Assembly (NCBI RefSeq): GCF_000382705.1
Contig: NZ_ARQE01000003.1
Location: 434,001 to 498,000 of the forward strand
Direction: 5' to 3'
DNA from: Aureimonas ureilytica DSM 18598 = NBRC 106430
GTDB taxonomy: Bacteria; Pseudomonadota; Alphaproteobacteria; Rhizobiales; Rhizobiaceae
Length of the DNA stretch: 64,000 nt
Numbering within the stretch: the stretch's first letter is position 1; the number at the start of each line of letters is the position of its first letter. The notes below the pieces were generated by a model. It saw nothing but the letters and a program-made list of their open reading frames with translations. It did no database searches and had not been told where the DNA came from. Below, piece by piece: positions 44,641 to 54,783 of the stretch. The position numbers and the translations under genes are program-made.

Positions 44641-45695
44641 ACCGGTTCGAATACGTCAAGCCAGCGAGCGTCGCCGAGGCCGTGGCGGCCGCCGCCGAGC
44701 CGGGCGCGGCCTATCTCGCGGCCGGCACCAATCTTCTCGACCTGATGAAGGGCGGCGTGGCGCGGCCCGGGCGCCTCGTCGACATCACGCATCTGCCGGA
44801 CCTGTCCCGCATCGAGACGCTGCCGGACGGCGCGACGCGCATCGGCGCGCTCGTGCGCAATGCCGATCTCGCCCATGACACCAGCTTTGCCGCGCGCTAT
44901 CCGGCCGTCGCGGAAGCGCTTCTGTCGGGCGCCTCGGCGCAGCTGCGCAATGCGGCGACCACCGGGGGCAATCTCCTCCAGCGCACGCGCTGCCGCTACT
45001 TCTACGACACGGCCAGCGCCTGCAACAAGCGCGAGCCCGGCACGGGCTGCGACGCGATCGAGGGCGAGAACCGCGCCCATGCCGTGCTCGGCTGGAGCGA
45101 GCGCTGCATCGCGACGCACCCGTCCGACTTCTGCGTGCCGCTCGCGGCCCTCGGGGCCCTCGTCGAGATCGAGGGCCCGGCCGGGCGGCGCACCGTGCCC
45201 TTCACCGCGTTCCATCTCCTGCCCGGCGACACGCCGGAGCGCGAAACCGCTCTCGCGCCGGCTGAGATGATTCTGGCCGTGATCCTTCCGGCCGGGGCCG
45301 AGCGCTTCGCCGCACACTCGCGCTATCTCAAAGTTCGCGAGCGCACGTCCTATGCCTTTGCCCTGGTCTCGGCCGCGGCGATGCTGGAGATGGATGGCGG
45401 CGTGATCCGCGCCGGCCGCCTCGCGCTCGGCGGCGTCGCGCTGAAACCCTGGCGGGCCGAGGCGGCGGAAGCGTTGCTCGCCGGCGAGGCGCCGGGGCGC
45501 GAGCTTTTCGCGCGCGTCGCGCAAGCCGCGCTCGGCGAGGCGCGGCCCTCCGGCGACAACGCCCACAAGATCGAGCTGGCGCGGCGCATCGTCATCCGCG
45601 CGCTTCTGATGGCCGCGCAGGGCACGCCGGAGCGCCTGCCCGCGCTTCCCGCCTCGCCCTTCGCCCCTCTCCCCGCAGGTGTCCTCCATGTCTGA
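44637..45695 (+). CDS. paoB: Molybdenum aldehyde oxidoreductase, FAD subunit with extra 4Fe-4S site (PaoB-like)
   Basis: 352-residue FAD-binding subunit. FAD loops [13 protein letters not shown] (28-40) and [13 protein letters not shown] (107-119). The Cys set C119, C129, C138 and C157 matches the additional [4Fe-4S] cluster known in PaoB and absent from ordinary xanthine dehydrogenases. This is what points to PaoABC rather than xanthine or CO dehydrogenase. Start overlaps paoA by 4 bp. Confidence 0.92.
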   Translation: MNRFEYVKPASVAEAVAAAAEPGAAYLAAGTNLLDLMKGGVARPGRLVDITHLPDLSRIETLPDGATRIGALVRNADLAHDTSFAARYPAVAEALLSGASAQLRNAATTGGNLLQRTRCRYFYDTASACNKREPGTGCDAIEGENRAHAVLGWSERCIATHPSDFCVPLAALGALVEIEGPAGRRTVPFTAFHLLPGDTPERETALAPAEMILAVILPAGAERFAAHSRYLKVRERTSYAFALVSAAAMLEMDGGVIRAGRLALGGVALKPWRAEAAEALLAGEAPGRELFARVAQAALGEARPSGDNAHKIELARRIVIRALLMAAQGTPERLPALPASPFAPLPAGVLHV

Positions 45696-45717
45696 GATCG
45701 GTATGTCTGAGATCGGT
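45688..45717 (+). repeat. 15-bp perfect tandem duplication at the paoC start
   Basis: Two exact copies of ATGTCTGAGATCGGT (45688-45702, 45703-45717) encode MSEIG twice, followed by the diverged LSENG. The duplication gives two in-frame start codons, one before and one after the paoB stop. Confidence 0.9.
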
Positions 45718-47955
45718 TTGAGCGAGAACGGCCGGCGCGCCCGACACGGCTCCAATATCGGCCAGCCGCTGACCCGGCGGGACGGCGTCCTGAAGGTGAC
45801 GGGCGCGGCGACCTATGCCGCCGACAACCACCCGGACGGGATGCTCTATGCGGTGGTCGCGACGGCCACCATCGCGCGCGGGCGCGTCGTCTCGCTGAAC
45901 GAGGCCGCCGCGCGCGCCCATCCGGGCGTCGTGGAGGTGATGACGGCCGCCAACCGCCCGGCGCTCGCCAGCGACCCGGACGAGAAGTCCAACCCCTTCA
46001 TGTTCCGGCTCGATCTCCTGCAGAACGACCGCGTGCGCTATCCGACCCAGCCCATCGCCGTGGTGATTGCGCAGACGCTGGAAGCGGCGAGCGAAGGCGC
46101 GATGCTGCTGGAGCCCCGCTACGAGGCCGAGCCGGCCCGCACCGGGCTCGACGGGGCGGAGGTCTTCACGCCCCCTTCGGTCGGCGTCGGCAACCCGGCC
46201 TTTGCCGAAACCGGCGACGTGGAAGCGGGCTTTGCCGAGGCCGATCATCGGATCGAGGCGACCTACGAGACGCCGGCGCAATATCACAACGCCATGGAGC
46301 CCCACAGCGTCGTCGCCAGCTGGGACGGCGACCAGCTGTCTCTGGACATGCCGAGCCAGGGTCTCGCCATCGCGCAAGGGCGGCTCGCCGGCCTGTTCGG
46401 GATCGCGCCCGAGAAGATCCATATCCGCAGCCCGTTTCTCGGCGGCGGCTTCGGCTCCAAGGGCGTTCCCGCCGGGCCGCAGGTCCTCGGCATTCTCGCG
46501 GCCAGGATGACCGGCCGCCCGGTGAAGCTCGTCCTGCGCCGCGAGCAGATGTTCGGGCCGGTCGGCCACCGCGCGCCGACCCGCCAGCGCATCCGCATCG
46601 GCGTGTCCGGCGACGGCGCGCTGCGCTCGATCGAGAACCACACGCGCACGACCTCCAGCACGTTCGACGACTTCTTCGAGCCCGCCGCCGACGTCGCGCA
46701 CACGCTCTATGCCGCGCCTTCGATCCGCACGAGCTACGAGGCGGTGCGGCTCGACACGGGCACGCCGCTCTTCATGCGGGCGCCCGGCGAGGCCACCGGC
46801 TCGATCGCCCTGGAAAGCGCCATCGACGAGGCCGCCGAGGCGGCGGGGCTCGACCCGCTCGCCTTCCGCCTCCGGAACTATGCCGAGGTCGAGCCGATCT
46901 CGGGCAAGCCGTTCTCCTCCAAGGCCCTGCGCGAATGCTACCGGCAGGGGGCGGAGCGCTTCGGCTGGTCGCGCCGGCCGCTGGCGCCGCGCGCCATGCG
47001 CGACGAACAGGGGCTGCTCGTCGGCTGGGGCATGGGCACGGCGACCTTCCCGGCGCTGATGTTCCAGGCCAAGGCGCGCGCCACGATCCGGCGCGACGGC
47101 ACCGGGCTGATCGAGACCGGCGCGCACGACATGGGCCAGGGCGCCTGGACGGCGCTCGCCCAGATCGGCGCGGACGCGATCGGTCTGAGCATGGACGAGG
47201 TGGAGTTCCGCGCCGGCACGTCGGACCTGCCGGACGCCGGCATCGCCGGCGGTTCGGGCCACACGGCGACCGCCGGCATGGCGCTGCATCAGGCGGGTGT
47301 CGCCGTGATCGCCAAGCTCGGCGAACTCGCCGCGCGGGACGAGCGCTCGCCCCTGTTCGGCGCGGGCAATGTCGGCTTCATCGCGCAGGGCGGGCAGCTC
47401 GTGCGGCGCGACGACGCCTCGCGCACCGAGAGCTTCACGGCGATCCTGGAGCGGGCGGGGCTCGACAAGATCGAGGCCGAGGGCCAGGCGTCGGCCGACG
47501 GCGCGGCACAGGAGGCCTATGCCATGCACGCGCATGGCGCGGTCTTCGCCGAGGTGAAGGTCGATCCCGAACTCGGCCAGATCCGCGCGACGCGCCTCGT
47601 CGGCGCCTTCGCGGCGGGCCGGGTCATCAACCCCAAGCTCGTGCAGAGCCAGCTTTTCGGCGGCATGATCTGGGGCGTGTCCTTCGCCCTGCACGAGCAC
47701 GCGGTGGTCGATCGCCGCTCGGGCCGGGTGATGAATGCCGACCTTGCCGAATATGCGATCCCCGTGAACGCCGACGTGCCCTCGCTGGAGACGATCCTCG
47801 TGCATGAGGACGACCCGCATGTGAACGCGCTCGGCATCAAGGGCGTCGGCGAGATCGGCATCACCGGCACGGGCGGCGCGGTCGCCAACGCAGTCTGGCA
47901 CGCCACGGGCCGCCGCATCCGCCGCTTCCCGATCACGCTCGCGGACCTTCTTTGA
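45688..47955 (+). CDS. paoC: Molybdenum aldehyde oxidoreductase, catalytic molybdopterin subunit (PaoC-like)
   Basis: 755-residue large subunit that oxidises aldehydes to acids at a Mo-MCD centre. It has the N-terminal [22 protein letters not shown]-type (outline) start of the aldehyde oxidase domain, the glycine-rich [10 protein letters not shown] near 250, and the catalytic Glu722 in GVGEIG. The start ATG at 45688 overlaps the paoB stop by 8 bp. A perfect 15-bp duplication there gives [10 protein letters not shown] and a second ATG at 45703. No XdhC-type chaperone (PaoD) is in the window. Confidence 0.92.
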   Translation: MSEIGMSEIGLSENGRRARHGSNIGQPLTRRDGVLKVTGAATYAADNHPDGMLYAVVATATIARGRVVSLNEAAARAHPGVVEVMTAANRPALASDPDEKSNPFMFRLDLLQNDRVRYPTQPIAVVIAQTLEAASEGAMLLEPRYEAEPARTGLDGAEVFTPPSVGVGNPAFAETGDVEAGFAEADHRIEATYETPAQYHNAMEPHSVVASWDGDQLSLDMPSQGLAIAQGRLAGLFGIAPEKIHIRSPFLGGGFGSKGVPAGPQVLGILAARMTGRPVKLVLRREQMFGPVGHRAPTRQRIRIGVSGDGALRSIENHTRTTSSTFDDFFEPAADVAHTLYAAPSIRTSYEAVRLDTGTPLFMRAPGEATGSIALESAIDEAAEAAGLDPLAFRLRNYAEVEPISGKPFSSKALRECYRQGAERFGWSRRPLAPRAMRDEQGLLVGWGMGTATFPALMFQAKARATIRRDGTGLIETGAHDMGQGAWTALAQIGADAIGLSMDEVEFRAGTSDLPDAGIAGGSGHTATAGMALHQAGVAVIAKLGELAARDERSPLFGAGNVGFIAQGGQLVRRDDASRTESFTAILERAGLDKIEAEGQASADGAAQEAYAMHAHGAVFAEVKVDPELGQIRATRLVGAFAAGRVINPKLVQSQLFGGMIWGVSFALHEHAVVDRRSGRVMNADLAEYAIPVNADVPSLETILVHEDDPHVNALGIKGVGEIGITGTGGAVANAVWHATGRRIRRFPITLADLL

Positions 47956-47980
47956 GACGAGCCCCCTCGCCGGCGAGAAG

Positions 47981-48056
47981 GCCGGCGGGGGGATTTTCCA
48001 CGCCGGGAAGGCGCCGAGTTCCTGCCGGACCAAGGCGGGCGCTCGGCATCGGCGAG
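47981..48056. repeat. Dispersed intergenic repeat, copy B
   Basis: Carries the same three blocks as copy A (47981-47998, 48003-48018 and 48046-48056) with a longer spacer before the last. A small CTCGCCGGCGAG palindrome lies just upstream (47966-47977). Confidence 0.5.
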
Positions 48057-48080
48057 ACACCGAGACACCGAGACACCGAG
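48053..48080. repeat. 8-bp tandem repeat
   Basis: CGAGACAC repeated three and a half times without error, directly continuing the end of repeat copy B. Likely slippage product; possible length-variable site. Confidence 0.8.
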
Positions 48081-48213
48081 TTCCGGCCAGTCGACCCCAC
48101 CGTCCTGTCGAGCGATAGCGGCGCCGCCCATCGCCGCCCATGGCTGCCTTGCGCGGATGTGCGCCCCTGCGGCACAAAGCTCCCGTTTCGTTTTTTCAGG
48201 AGCGATCGCCGCC

Positions 48214-48984
48214 ATGTCCCCCTCCCCCGACGCGCTCCTGCGCTTTGCCGAGGCGCTTTGCGATCTCGCCCGGCCGATCGCGCTCCGGCATTTCCGCACC
48301 GCGCTCGACATCGTCACCAAGGCGGACGAGAGCCCGGTGACGGTGGCCGACCGCGCGATCGAGGCGGCGCTGCGGGCCGAGATCGAGGCGCGCTTTCCCG
48401 AGCATGGCGTGTTCGGCGAGGAGATGGGCATGAAGCCCGGCAGCGGCACGACCTGGGTGATCGACCCGATCGACGGCACCAAGAGCTTCGTCACCGGCCT
48501 GCCGCTCTTCGGCACGCTGATCGCCCTGTGCGAGGACGACCGGCCGGTTCTCGGCGCGATCGACATGCCGGCGCTCGGTGAGCGCTGGACGGGCGGGCCG
48601 TCGGGCGCGACGTTCAACGGCGCGCCGGCTCGCGCGAGCCGCTGCGAGAGGCTCGGCGAAGCGGGCTTCTTCACGACATCGCCCGAAGCCTTCCGGGGCG
48701 CGGACGAGGCGATCTTGCGCCGCTTCACGGAGCGAACCGCGATCCGCCGCTATGGCGGCGACTGCTACATCTATGGCCTTCTGGCGTCCGGCCATTGCGA
48801 TCTCGTCGTCGAATGCGGCCTCCAGCCCTACGACTTCGCCGCGATCGTTCCCGTGATCGAGGCGGCGGGCGGCATCGTCACCGACTGGGCGGGCGAGGCG
48901 CTGACGCTGCGCTCCGAGGGCCGCGTCCTCGCCGCCGCGACGCGGGCGCTCCATGCCGAGGCGCTGGCTCTGATCGCCGGCTGA
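48214..48984 (+). CDS. hisN: Histidinol-phosphatase, inositol-monophosphatase type (HisN-like)
   Basis: 256-residue Mg-dependent phosphatase that would dephosphorylate L-histidinol phosphate in histidine synthesis. Motifs: GEEMG (about 69), DPIDGTKSFVTGLPLFGTL (about 86-104), the Lys-Ser-Phe-Val-Thr-Gly run that marks the HisN group, and LQPYDFAAIVPVIEAAGG (about 209). The start at 48214 has AGGAG 12 nt upstream; an earlier in-frame ATG adds a 19-residue non-homologous tail. It stands alone, not in a his operon. Confidence 0.85.
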   Translation: MSPSPDALLRFAEALCDLARPIALRHFRTALDIVTKADESPVTVADRAIEAALRAEIEARFPEHGVFGEEMGMKPGSGTTWVIDPIDGTKSFVTGLPLFGTLIALCEDDRPVLGAIDMPALGERWTGGPSGATFNGAPARASRCERLGEAGFFTTSPEAFRGADEAILRRFTERTAIRRYGGDCYIYGLLASGHCDLVVECGLQPYDFAAIVPVIEAAGGIVTDWAGEALTLRSEGRVLAAATRALHAEALALIAG

Positions 48985-49021
48985 CCCGCCCGCGCGGGCG
49001 GGCCGGACGGCGGTTCAGCGA

Positions 49022-50170
49022 TCAGCCGAGATCGGTCACGCTCCCTTGCGGGCGGGTAAACCATTCCGCGCCCGTCTCGGTGACGACGACATGATCCTCC
49101 AGCCGGATGCCGAAACGGCCCGGCAGGACGATCATCGGCTCCACCGAGAAGCACATGCCGGGCTCCAGCGCGCGCGCATTGCCGCGCACGATATAGGGCT
49201 GTTCGTGGATTTCGAGGCCGAGCCCGTGGCCGGCGCGGTGCGGCAGGCCTGGCAGGCGGTAATCCGGCCCGAGCCCGTGGCGCGCGAGAACGGCTCGCGC
49301 CGCCTCGTCCAGCGCGGCAGAGGGCGCGCCCGGCCGCGCGGCGGCGAAGACGGCGTCCTGCGCTTCGCGCTCGATCGCCCAGATGCGCGCGATCTCGGCC
49401 TCCGGCGCCTCCAGCGAGTAGGTGCGGGTGAGGTCGGAATGATAGCCGTCGAGGCGGCAGCCCGTGTCCACGAGGATCAGGTCGCCCGCTTCCAGCACCT
49501 GATCGCCGTCCGCGCCATGCGGCAGGGCCGTCGCCGCGCCGAAGGAGACGATGGCGAAGGTCGAGCCCCCATCCGCGCCGAGCCGGCGATGCTCGGCATC
49601 GATCAGCGCGACGATCTCGGAAGCGCGCACGCCGGGGCGCATCGCGGCCTGGGCCGTGGCCTGCACCTGCCGCGTCAGACCCATCGCATGGCGGATCAGC
49701 GCGATCTCGGCGGGCGACTTGCGGATGCGCTGCGCCGACACGAGCGGCCCGCCGTCGCAAAGGCGCACTAGGCCGAGAAGGGTCGCCAGACGGTGATAGA
49801 CGAAGAGCGGCAGCTGCTCGTCGAGCGCGAGGGTGCCCAGTCCGAGAAGGCTTGCGACCAGCGCCGCCGGGTCCTCGTCCTCCTGCCACGCGGCGCATTC
49901 GCCGGGCAGGTGCGGCAGGGTCTCGAAGCGCGAGACTTCGAAGCCGGGCACGATGTAGACGAGCCGGTCGCGCGTCACGAGCGCGCCGCACAGCCGCTCG
50001 CTCGCATGCCAGACGAAGCCGGTGAAATAGCGAAGGCTCTCGGTCGAGCCGAGGAGAAGCCCGGCGACGCCCGCCGCGTCCATCGCCGCGCGCAGGCGCT
50101 CCAATCGCTCCCGGCGCTCGGCCTCGCTGATCCGGGGAACGGGATGGGGCCAGGAAGCGGAAGAGGTCAT
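49022..50170 (-). CDS. M24 family metallopeptidase (Xaa-Pro aminopeptidase/creatinase-like)
   Basis: 382-residue pita-bread-fold protein. An N-terminal creatinase-like domain (about 1-145) is followed by an M24 domain carrying the five metal ligands in LILVDTGCRLDGYHSDLTRTY (two Asp, outline), GLPHRAGHGLGLEIHE (His), FSVEPMI (Glu) and GIRLEDHVVV (Glu). It could release N-terminal residues before proline (PepQ/PepP-like). Start set at MTSSASWPHP, 30 bp inside the longest frame. Convergent with hisN. Confidence 0.92.
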   Translation of the reverse strand: MTSSASWPHPVPRISEAERRERLERLRAAMDAAGVAGLLLGSTESLRYFTGFVWHASERLCGALVTRDRLVYIVPGFEVSRFETLPHLPGECAAWQEDEDPAALVASLLGLGTLALDEQLPLFVYHRLATLLGLVRLCDGGPLVSAQRIRKSPAEIALIRHAMGLTRQVQATAQAAMRPGVRASEIVALIDAEHRRLGADGGSTFAIVSFGAATALPHGADGDQVLEAGDLILVDTGCRLDGYHSDLTRTYSLEAPEAEIARIWAIEREAQDAVFAAARPGAPSAALDEAARAVLARHGLGPDYRLPGLPHRAGHGLGLEIHEQPYIVRGNARALEPGMCFSVEPMIVLPGRFGIRLEDHVVVTETGAEWFTRPQGSVTDLG

Positions 50171-50735
50171 GAGAAACGTCCGATGATCGGGGCGGCGCAC
50201 GCGGCGCTTTCCGCCTGTCTAGACCATTTCCCGCGAAAGCCGAGTCGGCTTTTGCCTGTGGAGCCGTGAGAAGACCTTCGGGCAGGGGATGGCCGAGCGA
50301 TTTCGGCCGGGCCCGATACGCGGGACGGGATCGGCGTGAGATTGACGGGGCCGGGCCTTCGGGATGGGCCGAACTTCGACCAGCCGAACGCGCGGCGTTT
50401 TACCTGCGGTCCTCGACCGAGGCGACGAAGGCCGAACGTCGATGCGCCCGGCGGGCGAACCCCATCGAAGCCCCCCGAAGGCGAACGACCTGCCGGCGAC
50501 GGAAGCGCCCCCCACCGCGCGGTGCGGACAAGCACAAGCCTCGGCGGCGACGGTTTCAGGCGATCCCGTTCGTCTCCCCGCCCTCCGCCTCGCCCCCCTC
50601 CGCCGCTCCGTCCTGTTTCCGCCATGATCGAAGCGGATCGGGATCACGAGCCGCTCGCGTTTTCGTGATAGAGTGACTCAACCAACGAGTCCGGTCCGCG
50701 CGTCCTGTCCGTCGCGTTCAACCCAGCGAGTTCTC
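50171..50735. promoter_or_regulatory. 565-bp divergent intergenic region
   Basis: No gene is seen between the M24 gene (minus) and hupE (plus). Near the M24 side lies a perfect palindrome AAAGCCGA-G-TCGGCTTT (50236-50252), which also contains a GANTC methylation site (GAGTC). The last stretch before hupE (GTGATAGAGTGACTC near 50668-50682) is a likely promoter zone. The rest is Arg/Pro-frame GC-rich sequence. Confidence 0.45.
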
Positions 50736-51335
50736 ATGCGTGCGTCGCTTCGCCTGTCCGCCCTGCCCCTCGCCTTTCTGGCTTCAGTGCTCGTCGCGCC
50801 GGGTCTGGCGCAGGCGCATATCCTGCAAGGCGCGGCCGGGGGGTTCGGCAGTGGTTTCGAGCATCCGCTGAGTGGCGCGGACCATTTTCTCGCCATGTTC
50901 GCGGTCGGCCTTTGGGGCGCGCAGATGGGCGGGCGCTCGGTCTGGACGCTGCCCGTCACCTTCCCGCTCATCATGGTGCTCGGCGGCGTGCTCGGCATTT
51001 CCGGCTTTCTTCTGCCGGGCATCGAGATCGGCATTGCCCTGTCGCTGGTCGGCCTCGGGCTCGCCGTCGCCTGTGCCTGGAAGCCGCCCGAATGGGCCGC
51101 GCTCGCGCTGATCTCCGTCTTCGCGATCTGCCATGGCTATGCCCATGGCGCGGAATTGCCGAGCGCGGCCGATCCGGCCGATTACGCGATCGGCTTCGTG
51201 CTGGCGACCGGCCTCATCCATCTTCTCGGCATCGGTGTCGGCCTCGCGCTGCACCGCCCCTTCCATGGCCGGATCGCCCGTGCGCTGGGGTTCCTCATCA
51301 CGCTCGGCGGCGGCTATTTCCTTGCATCCGCCTGA
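50736..51335 (+). CDS. hupE: HupE/UreJ family protein
   Basis: 199-residue membrane protein of the HupE/UreJ family, linked to nickel (or cobalt) uptake for hydrogenase or urease. Signal peptide MRASLRLSALPLAFLASVL to AQA, then HILQGAAGGF and the signature HPLSGADHFLAMFAVGLWGAQ (outline, residues about 42-62), with conserved His/Asp metal residues. A second metal-like motif is CHGYAHGAELP (about 132-142). Six helices. No hydrogenase or urease gene is in the window. An earlier ATG at 50673 adds a polar tail ahead of the signal peptide and is rejected. Confidence 0.92.
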   Translation: MRASLRLSALPLAFLASVLVAPGLAQAHILQGAAGGFGSGFEHPLSGADHFLAMFAVGLWGAQMGGRSVWTLPVTFPLIMVLGGVLGISGFLLPGIEIGIALSLVGLGLAVACAWKPPEWAALALISVFAICHGYAHGAELPSAADPADYAIGFVLATGLIHLLGIGVGLALHRPFHGRIARALGFLITLGGGYFLASA

Positions 51336-52095
51336 GCGCGCCCTTCGCTGGGCCGGCCCTTCGCTTCTCGCCCTCGGGGCGGCGGGCGCAGCGCTTCTCC
51401 TTCTCGAAAACCGGGACGGCGGCGAAATCCTGACGCGATGGGCGCTGGTCGGGCCGCTCGGCTTCGAGCGGCTTCTGCCGCTCGCCGGCCTCGGCCTCGC
51501 GCTGTCGTTTCTGGCCCGCCCGAGCTTTCTCGTCTCGCTCGCCCTGTTTGCCGCCGGGGCGCTTGCGGGCTGGGAGGGGCAGGCCGTGTTTCTCGCGCTG
51601 ATGGCGCCCGTGCCCCATGCCGCCGAACACCTCTTCCTGACCGGGCCGATCGCGGCGGTCGGCGCGGGCCTCCTCCTGCTCCTGCCGCGCCGCCTGGGCG
51701 CCGCAGTCGCGCCCGGCTTCTCCGCGCTCGCCGGCTTTCTTCATATGGTCGCAATGCGCCTCACCGACCCGACGCTGCACGATCCGCGCGTCGCGCCGAT
51801 CGGCTTTTGCGCCGCCCTCTGGGCGCTTCTGGCCGTGTCGCTGACCGCTCGCGCCTTCCACCCGCGCTGGCTGCAGATCGGCTCGCGTATCATCGGAAGC
51901 TGGCTTCTGGCGATCGGCCTGCTTTATGGCGCGGCCTCGATCGCGCCGCGCCGCGTGCTCCCGGTCGCGCCGCCCACGCCCCCACCCATCGCCGCGCCGC
52001 CCGGGCCGAACCCTCTCGCCGGGCCGGCGGCGGACGAATTGTTTCCCCGCGCGCCCGCCCGCGCCATGCCCTTCGGGGAGGGCGCTTCGCCATGA
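51322..52095 (+). CDS. Unidentified multi-spanning membrane protein between hupE and DUF1007
   Basis: About 257 residues with roughly seven hydrophobic helices and a Pro-rich C-terminal tail (VAPPTPPPIAAPPGP region). I do not recognise a family. Potential metal-binding residues cluster in PVPHAAEHLFL (residues about 100) and FLHMVAM. The start is uncertain: TTG at 51322 overlaps hupE by 14 bp and there is no later ATG before the first helix. It is coupled (ATGA) to the DUF1007 gene, so the three genes are one unit and it probably supplies a channel or partner. Confidence 0.72.
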   Translation: MHPPERALRWAGPSLLALGAAGAALLLLENRDGGEILTRWALVGPLGFERLLPLAGLGLALSFLARPSFLVSLALFAAGALAGWEGQAVFLALMAPVPHAAEHLFLTGPIAAVGAGLLLLLPRRLGAAVAPGFSALAGFLHMVAMRLTDPTLHDPRVAPIGFCAALWALLAVSLTARAFHPRWLQIGSRIIGSWLLAIGLLYGAASIAPRRVLPVAPPTPPPIAAPPGPNPLAGPAADELFPRAPARAMPFGEGASP

Positions 52096-52688
52096 GCCGC
52101 GCCTTGCCGCTCCGCCTTGCGCTCGTCGCCGCGCTGTCGCTCGCGGCCCTGCCCGCGCGCGCGCATCCCGACATCACGATGGAATGCCATCTCCTGTTCA
52201 ATTTCGAGAACGGGATCATCACGGGTCTCGGCGAAAGCTGGACCTTCGACGAAACGTTCAGCGCGCAGCTTCTGGCCGATTACGACGCGGACGGCGACGG
52301 GGCCTTCAGCGAGAGCGAAAGCGGGGCGATCCGCGACGAGACCTTCGCGCGGCTGGCCGCGATCCACTATTTCACCTTCCTGAGCCTCGACGCGCAGCCT
52401 CTGGATGTTCCCGAGCCCTTCGGCTTCAGGGCGGCAGCGGACGGCGGGCGCGTCACCTTTTCCTTCGGCCTGCGCCTCGCGCAGCCCGTCGCGCCGCAGA
52501 CGGCGCGGCTCGGCGTCGAGATCAAGGACCCGGACTACGCGGTCGGCGCGCGCTTCGGGGCGGGACAGGCGATCTATCTCCACGGCGATCCGCCCGCGAC
52601 CTGTCGCGGCACGATCACCTCGAAACCCTCGGAAGCCTATTTCGACGGGTTGGTGATCCCGCAAGAGGCGAGCGTCACCTGTTCATGA
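52092..52688 (+). CDS. DUF1007 family periplasmic protein with EF-hand-like loop
   Basis: 198-residue exported protein. The signal peptide ends at LPARA-HPDI (about residue 24), giving an N-terminal His. A canonical 12-residue EF-hand loop DADGDGAFSESE lies at 65-76. The FFxFL-type core (IHYFTFLSLDAQPL, FSFGLRLA) and two Cys (about 176 and 197) follow. DUF1007 proteins usually accompany nickel/cobalt exporters of the RcnA/NicO class; here the neighbours are HupE and an unknown membrane protein instead. Likely a periplasmic metal-binding component. Confidence 0.88.
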   Translation: MSRALPLRLALVAALSLAALPARAHPDITMECHLLFNFENGIITGLGESWTFDETFSAQLLADYDADGDGAFSESESGAIRDETFARLAAIHYFTFLSLDAQPLDVPEPFGFRAAADGGRVTFSFGLRLAQPVAPQTARLGVEIKDPDYAVGARFGAGQAIYLHGDPPATCRGTITSKPSEAYFDGLVIPQEASVTCS

Positions 52689-52789
52689 AACGTGTCGCAA
52701 GGCTCCATTAGCCGGCTTATCGAATGGGAAAATCTCCGAACGGGGGCGAAACCGTGCCGAGACGCCGAACAGCATGAGCGCCCGCCGCC

Positions 52790-54052
<1,263 letters not shown>

Positions 54053-54291
54053 TTACCGAAGAGGGTTAATAGTTCGTTCCGGATCGGTATCGATTGCGCG
54101 GGACACCCGCTCCGCGCTCGGCGTTTCGGCTGGATGCAGGAGCGGTTCTTGACGTTCGGGGCGCGGCCCGCCAAATCCCGGGCCATTCTGCCCGAAATCG
54201 CGCGGGCCCCTCTCTCACGCCCACTTCGCGTCTCGCGCGGCCGCACTTAGCGCTGGCCCATCCACGCCAGATCCCCAAAGGAGATCAAACC

Positions 54292-54480
54292 ATGTTGTCG
54301 GAGAATGTCCGCCGCTTGCGCACGACAGATGGCGACACGGTGGAAACCGTGGCGCGTTCCACGGGGCTCCCCATCCCCCTCATCCAGGCGATCGAGAATG
54401 GCCGCGAAGAGATCGCGCCCCGCGCGCTTCAGCGCCTGGCCCAGCATTTTCGCGTCAAGCCGGAGGACCTCCTGGCCTGA
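54292..54480 (+). CDS. Small Xre/Cro-type HTH protein
   Basis: 62-residue protein that is little more than a helix-turn-helix: VRRLRTTDGDTVETVARSTG, then IPLIQAIENGREEIAPRALQRLAQHF. A near-ideal AAAGGAGATC ribosome site lies 5 nt before the ATG, which fixes the start and implies strong translation. It is divergent from ccrM (305 bp) and ends 23 bp before the parS site. The target is unknown; regulating ccrM or itself is plausible. Confidence 0.85.
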   Translation: MLSENVRRLRTTDGDTVETVARSTGLPIPLIQAIENGREEIAPRALQRLAQHFRVKPEDLLA

Positions 54481-54503
54481 GCCCAAAACCTCGAATCGGC
54501 GCG

Positions 54504-54519
54504 TGTTTCACGTGAAACA
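54504..54519. other. parS: parS centromere site
   Basis: TGTTTCACGTGAAACA, a perfect 16-bp palindrome identical to the bacterial parS consensus bound by ParB (Spo0J). The symmetry extends one more base pair each side. Chromosomal parS sites cluster near oriC; in Alphaproteobacteria with several replicons they also mark chromids. No parA/parB is in the window. Confidence 0.85.
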
Positions 54520-54676
54520 CAACTCTCTTACCAGGGAATGAACACTGCTTCTTGGTCGTCCCACAGATCGCACGCCGCATGGCACCCTGCGCCTATGCAG
54601 GAGGGAGCGCCGGCGCATAACGCTACGTCAACTCCGTACGGATCTTGAGGGAGTTCCGAAACGGCGATACAGCTGA

Positions 54677-54692
54677 CTTAAATAAAATTAAG
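54677..54692. promoter_or_regulatory. AT-rich inverted repeat before the HD-GYP gene
   Basis: CTTAA-ATAAAA-TTAAG within the AT-richest part of the window (TTAAATAAAATTAAGACTAT). It lies about 90-110 bp before the HD-GYP start, so it is the likely promoter. It resembles the TTAA-N7-TTAA CtrA box with one base fewer in the spacer. Confidence 0.4.
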
Positions 54693-54783
54693 ACTATATG
54701 CTTGTAGGCAGGCCCTCCGTTTCTCACTCCTGAACCGGAACTGGGGGCCGAGCCTCTGCTCTCTTCCAAGACGGTCGCGCCTC

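Noticed and set aside
48053-48080. Short tandem repeat considered as CRISPR
   Set aside because: 8-bp units without spacers; no cas genes anywhere in the window.
54504-54519. Palindrome first considered as an FNR/CRP-type operator
   Set aside because: The sequence equals the parS consensus over all 16 bp, which is more specific than the short half-sites of FNR or CRP.
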